DNA from: G965205525 sp965205525
GTDB lineage: Bacteria; Pseudomonadota; Gammaproteobacteria; JABABF01
Length of the DNA: 64,000 nucleotides
NCBI GenBank assembly: GCA_965205525.1
Contig: OZ242171.1
Location: forward strand, 682,001-746,000
Direction of reading: 5' to 3'
Position numbers and translations under genes: made by a program. Below the pieces are notes generated by a model that made no database searches, was not told where the DNA came from, and worked only from the letters and a program-made list of their open reading frames with translations. This document shows, in pieces, positions 47,901 through 56,900 of this stretch (positions are counted from its first letter, which is position 1; each line of letters starts with the position of its first letter).

Positions 47901-50900
47901 GCACCCGTGTGCGTGCTTCTCTGGGTGACAATGCCCCTGGCACTGTCTATCTCCCAGACCGTGATGCCGCCGCCGCCGCTGGCAAGCAGCCACCTGCCGT
48001 CTGGACTGACGGCAAGCCCTTCTTCAATTCCGCTTGCAAGGGGGTTAGCGTCAGTCTGGACCAGCCCCGTCTCCTCCGACTGCGCTCCCTGGTCCACCGA
48101 TAGGGAGAGGTTCACCCTGGGCAAAGGCGTTCTGACGGTCACTGCAAGGGTGGAATCCGCATCTGTCAGCAGGATTGGCGATTCTGCTGACAAGACCCAG
48201 TCACCCTCGGTCAGGGCATTTTCGCCGGCAAAGGTTAACGTAAATGATACCTGCCCTGCCTGTAATAATCCCGTCACCGTCTGAGGCTGGGCGCCTTCCC
48301 GGGTTGCCCGCAGGGTCAGCTCTTCATCCTCCAGCACAGGGGCTCCCTCCGCGCTTACCCTGATAGTCAGATCATCTCCTTCTAGTATTGCACCCGACAG
48401 GTTTTCCAGCCTGATAAGCGGGCCGCCGATGCGCAGTGTCGCTCGGGCCGCCGATATATCCACAGTATCTGCCACGTCTGCCGGCACCGATGCCGAAAAT
48501 ATCCACTCGCCCTGGCCGAGAGCACTCCCCGAGAATACGGCCTCCGCCTGAGTACCTGACGGCACTAGGGTCGCCGCTGCCGTGCTGACCCGGCTGCCCT
48601 GCCTGGCCTGCACCATCACGGTCAGGGCAGAGTCCGGCGCCTGCCCTGCATTCACCATCACCCGCACTTCCTGCCCCGCCGGCACCCGGGGGATTCCCTG
48701 CACCTGCCAGACGATTATGGTACGCCCTCCGACTGAGTTAGAAAACGCCATACCGCCAGCAGGACTGGCCGCCACACCGTAATCATCGCTGAAGCTTGTT
48801 GAATCCCGCCTGTCGACAAGACTGATGCTATCCTCATCATTTATTCTAAAAAGGAAGGCTTGATCATTATCAAGAAGACTAGTGGTAATCAGTACTTCTT
48901 CGGTAGCGGTTATGTCGTCAAATATTATTCCCCCGGACACGGAGTCCACACTTTCAAGGTTTTCCTCTGCAGCTTTCACTCTGTAAACAGACAAGGAGGG
49001 ATTAGCGCTAATGTTCATTACAAACAGAAGACGACCGGAGGGGTGGAGGGCTAGAAGCTGTGGCCGTGGCAGCCTCTGGCCGGAAAGAGTCCTCACAAAG
49101 GAGACCGTAGACGCTGCAGCATTTACACGCCAGATGCCGAGCGTGCTGCCGTTGTCAGAACGGTAGAATGACCCTACAAACAGCAGGCGGCCGTCCGGGG
49201 TCACGGCGGCGCCAGCAGCCTGGTTTAATCCACGGGTATCGGAAGATACAAAAGCCCCGGCAGAGACATGCACATCGGTCTGAGTGAGGGTGCCGGAAGT
49301 GCCTATGCTCCACACACTGAGGGCGCCTCCGAGAACGTTTGAAGAATCCGTCCCGCCGCCGCTCGTCACAAACAGCAGGCGGCCATCCGGGCTTGGCACG
49401 ACATCCCAAACGTTAGTCAGCCCTCTGATGGTTTTCCCTGCAGCATCCTGTCCTCCCTCCGTATAAGTTTCCACTTCCTCCAGTCTGCCATTATCGGCAT
49501 CCAGGCGAAAGACAGCGAGCCCGTCCCCCCTTACGTTATCCGGCACAAATACAAAACGGCTGTCAAGGCTCACTGCCAGGCCGCGAGATATCCTGCGATT
49601 TCCAGAAGACATCCTTAGCGTGATAGTGCCTCTGGCACTGTCTATCTCCCAGACCTCTAAATTACTGCCGACGTTAATCAGCCACCTGCCGTCTGGACTG
49701 ACGGCAATTCCTTGTCGAGAACTTCTAGATCCACTTGCGCGAAATCGTTCAAATAGGCGGAGATCCCCCGACTGCACTCCCTGGTCCACCGAGAGGGTCA
49801 GCTTGAGCAAAGGCGGTCTGACGGTCACTGCAAGGGAAGAATTTGCATCTGTGGGCAGGGTTGATGATTCTGCTGACAAGACCCAGTCACCCTCGGTCAG
49901 GGCGTTCCCATCGGCAAAGATTACCGTGACCGATGCCTGCCCCTCCCGTAGTAATCCTCTCACCGTCCGAGACCGGGTGCCTTCCTGGGCTGCTCGGAGG
50001 ATCACCTCCGCATTCTCCAGCACGGGGACCTCCGTGCTTATCCTGATATGCAAAGCTGCTCCTCCTGGTATTCTGCCCGACAGGTTAGAAAGCCTGATAA
50101 GCGGATTGCCAACCCGCAGTGTCGCCCGGGCTTCCGACAGGTCCGTCCTGTCTGCCATGGCTGCCATGTCTGCTGGCACCGATACCGAAAACATCCACTC
50201 GCCCTGGCCGAGAGCACTCCCCGAGAACACTGCCTCTGCCTGGGTACCTGGCGACATCAGAGTCGCCGCTGCCGTACTGATTCGGCTGCCCTGCCGCGCC
50301 TGCACTATCACGGTCAGGGCAGGACCCAGCGCCGTCTCTGCATTCACCGTCACCCGCACTTCCTGCCCCGCCGGCACCCGCGGGATTCCCTGCACCCGCC
50401 AGACGGTGATGCCTTCAGACGCATCATTTGAGCTGCTAAACACCAGGCCGCCGGCCGGACTGGCCGCCAGGCCAACCGGGCTGGCTGAATCATGTCTGCT
50501 GGCAAAACGGAGGGTGCCGTCATCATTTCTCTGCCAAAGAGCGACACTACTACTCGAAAATTCGGCCACTGCCAGCACTTCCCTGGTGGCGGCTAAGCCG
50601 ATGGCTTCCCTCCCGCTGTCATCGCCATAGGAGGCCACAGGATCAAGGTTCTCCCCTGCGGCATTCACTCTGTAAACAGACAGTGGATCTGTTGCAGGAC
50701 CTGCTTCAACCTGGTTGGACACGAACAGAAAACGACCGGCGGGGCCGAGGGTCACAACCCGGGGGTTGCGCAGCCTCTGGCCGTCTCTAAGAGTCCTCAC
50801 AAAGGAAACCGTAGACGCTTCAGCATTCACACGCCAGATGCCGAGCGTGCTGGTCCCGATAGTGAATTGACTCGTGCTGATCCCGATAGGGAAACTGTCG

Positions 50901-53900
50901 TAGTATGAGCCCACAAACAGCAGGCTGCCGTCCGGGGTCACGGCGGCACCGGCAGCCCGGTTCAAGCTCTCTGTATCCGTAGTCCCGGCAGGGATATGCA
51001 CCTCGGTCTGAACAAGGGTGCCGGAAGGGTCTACGCTCCACACACTGAGGGCGCCTCCGGCACTGTCTGACTCCCCTCTGCTCGTCACAAACAGCAGGCG
51101 GTCATCCGGGCTCAGCACGACATCCCAAACATTGGTCAGTCCTGTGATGGTGTTCCTTGCAGCATCTTCTTCTTCCCCTGTGTACTTTGCCACTTCCTCC
51201 AGTCTGCCGTCGGTATTCAGGCGCCAGACACTGATAGTGCTAATACTGGCACTATCCGACGCAAACACAAGACTGCTGTCCCGGTTCACTGCCAGGCCGC
51301 TGCCTCCCAGGCCGGCACCCGTTTGAGTGTCTCTCTGGGTGACCATGCCCCTGGCGCTGTCTATCTCCCAGACCGTGATGCTGTCGCCGCCGCTGGCAAG
51401 CAGCCACCTGCCGTCTGGACTGACGGCAAGCCCTTCTTCGGTTCCATTTGCAAGGGCTTCGTTATCAGTCTGGGCCAGCCTCATCTCCCCCAAGGGCACT
51501 CCCTGGTCCACCGAGAGGGTCAGCTTGAGCACGGGCACTCTGACGGTCACTGCGAGGGAAGAATTTGCATCTGTCTGCAGGATTGATGGTTCTGCCGACG
51601 TGCCGACAAGGACCCAGTCACCCACGGTCAGGGCATTTTCGCCGGCAAAGGTCACCGTAACCGATGTCTGCCCCTCCTGTAATGATCCCGTCACCGTCCG
51701 AGGCTGGGCGTCTTCCTGTGCAGCCCGTACAGTCACTTCCGCATCCCCTGCCACGGGAACCATTCCCTCCGTGCGCACACTGATATTCAGACCCGCTCCC
51801 TGCTGTATTCTGCCCGACAGGTTAGAAAGCCTGATCAGCGGAGCAGCAACCTGCAGCGTCGCGGTCGCCATTGACACGTCCACCACGTTCGCCGCTATCT
51901 GGGCATCCGCATCCATCACCTGCACACTAAAATTCCATATTCCCGGGGCCAGTTCGCCAGGGTCATACACGACTGCTGTGACGGTTGAAGCCGCGTCCAG
52001 ATTTACAGCTGTCATCTGTGGCAAAAATGACGAGACCGGCTCCGCCGCCACGTTTACATTCACAGCCACGCCGAGAGGCACGACAGTGCCCAGAATAAGG
52101 CGCGCCGGCTCCGCTGCCGGCACCCTTTCCGACACAGGCGTCAGGGTCAGGGCAGCGACCTGCACGGTGACCGTGTCCGTAGCACCCTCCGTTCGGAATG
52201 TACCGGGCCGCTCTGCCTGTGCCGTCAGCAGCCACTCCCCGGGGGGCAGCGAAGTGAATTCCACATCGGCAGAGAAATCAGATCCAGATCCCAGCACGGC
52301 GCTTCTCTCTCTATCCGCTCGCATCGCCTGGCGCGCGATGACCCTCACACCGAGCCCCTCATCCTCCGGCATGGCCTCCGCTTCCACCCTCACCGTGACC
52401 GGGGTGCCCGCCGCCACCGAAGCCGGCCCCATCCGCTCTAGGCGAAGCAGGGGAGGGAGCACCGTGATCGTTGCCGCAGAAGGAAAAACCGGCACTGTCC
52501 CCGGCGCTCTCACACTCGCCATCAGGGTCCATCTGCCGGCAGAGAGTTGTTGTTCCGGTTCCGGGCCAAATACTGCCGCCGCCACTGTGTCAGAAGGCGA
52601 AAGCACCGCCGTCCCTATTCTGGTGAGTATCATTCCGCCGAATGGCCGCATTGCTGTTATATCCACGGTCAGTATTTCATTTACCGGCGCGCTCTTCCGC
52701 AGGCGGATAGACACAGGCTGGGCCGGGTCTACCGGCTGCGGCGGCAGCTCCAGGAGAAGAGTCGGCTCTTCTGTCACTTGCAGTGCTGCCGTCGTCCCTG
52801 TGAAGTCCACTAGGGGAAACTCCTCCGTGTCTGTTATCAGTACAGAGGGTGTCGCCGCAGTAATCTGAAAATTCCAAGTCCCCCGTCTCACCATGCTCAG
52901 CATGTTCGCAGGGAACCTCGCTTCGGCGGCAAGTGCAAAGGGTAGAAGTACGGCGGCGGCTGATGCCGTTGTGGCTGGAAGATCTGCATGGGTTGCCATC
53001 ACCGTGACACGCACCTCCACCCCCAGCGCCACCTCCGTGTCTACCTCAATCACCGCCTCCTGCCCTTGGAGCAGATCCATCGGCGCCGACAGGCCAAGAG
53101 CTGATGGTCCTACGCTCACCTGCAGCTGCTGAGCGGGCACTTCGGCAGAGCCCTCAGGCATGATCTCCGCAATCGTCAAGACCCATGGGCCCGGGAACAG
53201 CGCATTCTCGCCTGCAAAGAGCGCGTTTCCCATCTCCTCCCCTGCAAACAGCTGGGCTGTCACCGTTGCTGTCATTACTGTCGCCGGCGCTGTAACGGTA
53301 CGAACCGCCTGTACCGTCACTGTCAGAGTCTGCGTCGGGGGACGATTTGCCAGCACCGTAATCCCCAAAGTGCTGCCTGCCGGCACCACTGCCTCTGCAG
53401 TCTCCTGCAGGGAGAGGGCCAAAGGCAGTAGGACGGTCACTGCAAGCATAGAATCTGCATCTGTCTGCAGGATTGGTGATTCTGCCGACAAGACCCAGTT
53501 ACCCTCGGTCAGGGCATTTTCGTCGGCAAAGGTCGCCATAAATGATGTCTGCCCCGCCCGTAATAATCCCACCACCGTCCGAGGCTGGGTGCCTTCCTGG
53601 GTTGCCCGCAGGGTCACCTCTTCATCCTCCAGCACGGGGGCTCCCTCCGCGCTTACCCTGATATTCAGATCTTCTCCTAGCAGTATTACGCCCGACAGGT
53701 TTTCCAGCCTGATAAGCGGACCGCCGATGCGCAGTGTCGCCCGGGCCGCCGATACACCCACAATACCTGCCATATCTGCCGGCACCGATGCCGAAAATAT
53801 CCACTCGCCCTGGCCGAGAGCACTCCCCGAGAACACGGCCTCCGCCTGAGTATCTGACGGCATCAGAGTCGCCGCTGCCGTGCGAACCCGGCTGCCCTGC

Positions 53901-56900
53901 CGCGCCTGCACTATCACGGTCAGGGCAGAGCCCGGCATCCGCCTTGCATTCACCATCACCCGCACTTCCTGCCCTGCCGGCACCCGCGGGATTCCCTGCA
54001 CCCGCCAGACGCTGATGCCTTCAGACCCAAGATTTGAGCTGCTAAACACCAGACCGCCGGCCGGACTGGCCGCCAGGCCAATCGCTCTTTCTGAATCATG
54101 CCTGCTGACAAAACGGAGGGTGCCGTTATCATTTCTCTGCCAAAGAGCGACACTGCCCTGATTAAATTCGGCCACTGCCAGCACTTCCCTGGTGGCGGCC
54201 AGGCCGATGGTATTCCCCGATATGCCCTCGCCATAGGAGGCCCGACTTACAAGATTCTCCTCTACAGCATTCACTTCGTAAACAGACAGTGGATCTGTCG
54301 CAGCATCATTAAAAACCTGGCTGGACACAAACAGAAAACGGCCGTCCGGGCCGAGGGTCACAACCCGGGGTCTCTGCAGCATGCGTCTGTCGGAAAGAGT
54401 CCTCACAAAGGAAACCGTAGACGCTTCAGCATTCACACGCCAGATGCCGAGAGTGCTGTTGTCTAAATTACTGTGGAATGACCCTGCAAACAGCAGGCGG
54501 CCGTCCGGGGTCACGGCGGCACCGGCAATTGCGTTCAAGCCCTGTGTATCCGAAGCCCCGGCAGAGACATGCACATCGGTCTGAACAAGGGTGCCGGAAG
54601 TGTTTACACTCCACACACTGAGGGCACCATTATTTGACTCCCCGCTGCTCGTCACAAACAGCAGGCGGTCATCCGGGCTCAGCACGACACCACTGGTGAA
54701 AATCAGCCCTCTGACGATGTTCCTTGCAGCATCTAGACTTCCCTCTTTGTATTTTGCCACTTCCATCAGTCCGCCATCATCGGCATCCAGGCGCCAGACA
54801 CTGATAGTGCTCGTATCGGCACCATCCGACGCAAACACAAGACTGCTGTCTCGGCTCACTGCCAGGCCACGGCCTCCCAGGCCAGCACCCATACGATCAC
54901 TTCTCTGGGTGACAATGCCCCTGACGCTGTCTATCTCCCAGACCGTGATGCCGCCATCGCCGCTGGCAAGCAGCCACCTGCCGTCTGGACTGACGGCAAT
55001 CCCTTCTGCAGTTCCACGTGCAAGGCCGGTGTTAGCATCAGTCTGGACCAGCCTCATCTCCCCTGAGGGCACTCCCTGGTTCACCGAGAGGGAGAGGCTC
55101 AAAGGCGGTATAACGGTCACTGCAAGGGTGGAATTTGCATCTGTGCCCAGCAGAATTGATGATTCTGCCGACAAGACCCAGGTCCCCCCGGTCAGGGCAT
55201 TTCTGCCGGCAAAGGTCACCGTAAATGATGTCTGCCCCGCCCGTAATACTCCCATCACCGTCCGAGGCAGGGCACCTTCCTGGGTTGCCCGCAGGGTCAC
55301 CTCCGCATCCCTCGGCACGGGGGGGCCCTCCGCGCTTACCCTGATATTCAGGTCTGCTCCTTCTGGTATTACGCCCGACAGGTTTGAAAGCCTGATAAGC
55401 GGCGGCGGTCTGACGGTCACCGCAAGGGTAGAACTTGCATCTGTGGGCAGGGTTGATGATTCTGCCGACAGGAGCCAGTCTCCCGCGGTCAGGGATTCCC
55501 TGCCGGCAAAGGTCACCGTAACTTCTGCCTGCCCCGCCCGTAATACTCCCACCGCCGTCCGAGTCCGAGCGCCTGCCTGCATTGCCCGCAGGGTCACCGG
55601 TGCATCCTCCAGCACAGGGTGTCCCCCCGTGCTCACCCTGATGTTCAGGTTTTCTCCTTGCTGTGTTGCGCCCGACAGATTTGAAATCCTGATAAGCGGA
55701 CCGCCGATGCGCAGTGTCGCTCTGGCCGTCGATGCATCTGCAATATTTTCCATATCTGCCGGCACCGATGCCGAAAATATCCACTCGCCCTGGCCGAGAT
55801 CACCCCCCGAGAACACGGCCTCTGCCCGAGTGTCTGACAGCGTCAGAGTCGCCGCTGCCGTGCTGACCCGGCTGCCCTGCCGCGCCTGCACCGTCACGGT
55901 CAGGGCAGAGCCCAGCGCCCGCTCTGCATTCACCATCACCCGCACTTCCTGCCCCGCCGGCACCCGGGGGATTCCCAGCACCTGCCAGACGGTTATGACA
56001 CCTCCTAAGGAGTTGGCAAACGCTAGACCGCCAGCGGGACTGGCCGCCACACCGTACACAGAAGCTTCTGCGGGCTCCCTGCTGACAAGGCTGACGGTAT
56101 CGTTTTGATTTATTCGCAAAAGAAGAATTTGCGATCTATCATTATCACTGGCAATCAGTGCTTCCTCGGCAGCGGCTATGTCTGCTAATACAGGATCTCC
56201 CCTGAGTCCGGGGTCTGCTCTTTCAAGATTCTCACCTGCAGCATTCACTCTGTAAGCAGATAAGTAGTTCCGGCTTGGTCCAACTAAAAAGTTCGCTACA
56301 AACAGAAGACGGCCGGAGGGGCGGAGGGCTATATTTCTGGGCCGTCCCAGCCTCTGATCGTTTCTAAGAGTCCTCACAAGGGAGACCGTAGACGCTTCAG
56401 CATTCACACGCCAGATGCTGAGCGTATTGTTACTTGATGCCCTATCGTGGAATGACCCTGCAAACAGCAGACGGCCGTCCGGGGCCACGGCGGCACCGGC
56501 AGCCTGGGCAGAGGCATGCACATCGGTCTGAGTGAGGGTGCCGGTAGTGCCTATGCTCCACACACTGAGGGCCTCGCGGCTCGTCACAAACAGCAGGCGG
56601 CCATCCGGGCTTGGCACGACATCAGAAGCATCAGTCAGCCCGCTGACGGTATTCCCTGCAGCATCTGTTCCTCCCTCTGTGTACTTTGCCACTTCCTCCA
56701 GTCTGCCTTCATCGGCATTCAGGCGAAAGACAGTGATCTGGTTATTTTGGCGATTCGGCACAAACACAAGACTGCTGTCTCGGCTCACTGCCAGGCCGCG
56801 AGAGAAACCAGACTGCGGAGAAGACATCCTTTGCGTGACAATGCCCCTGGCACTGTCTATCTCCCAGACCTCTAAATTACTGCCGGCGTTAAACAGCCAC

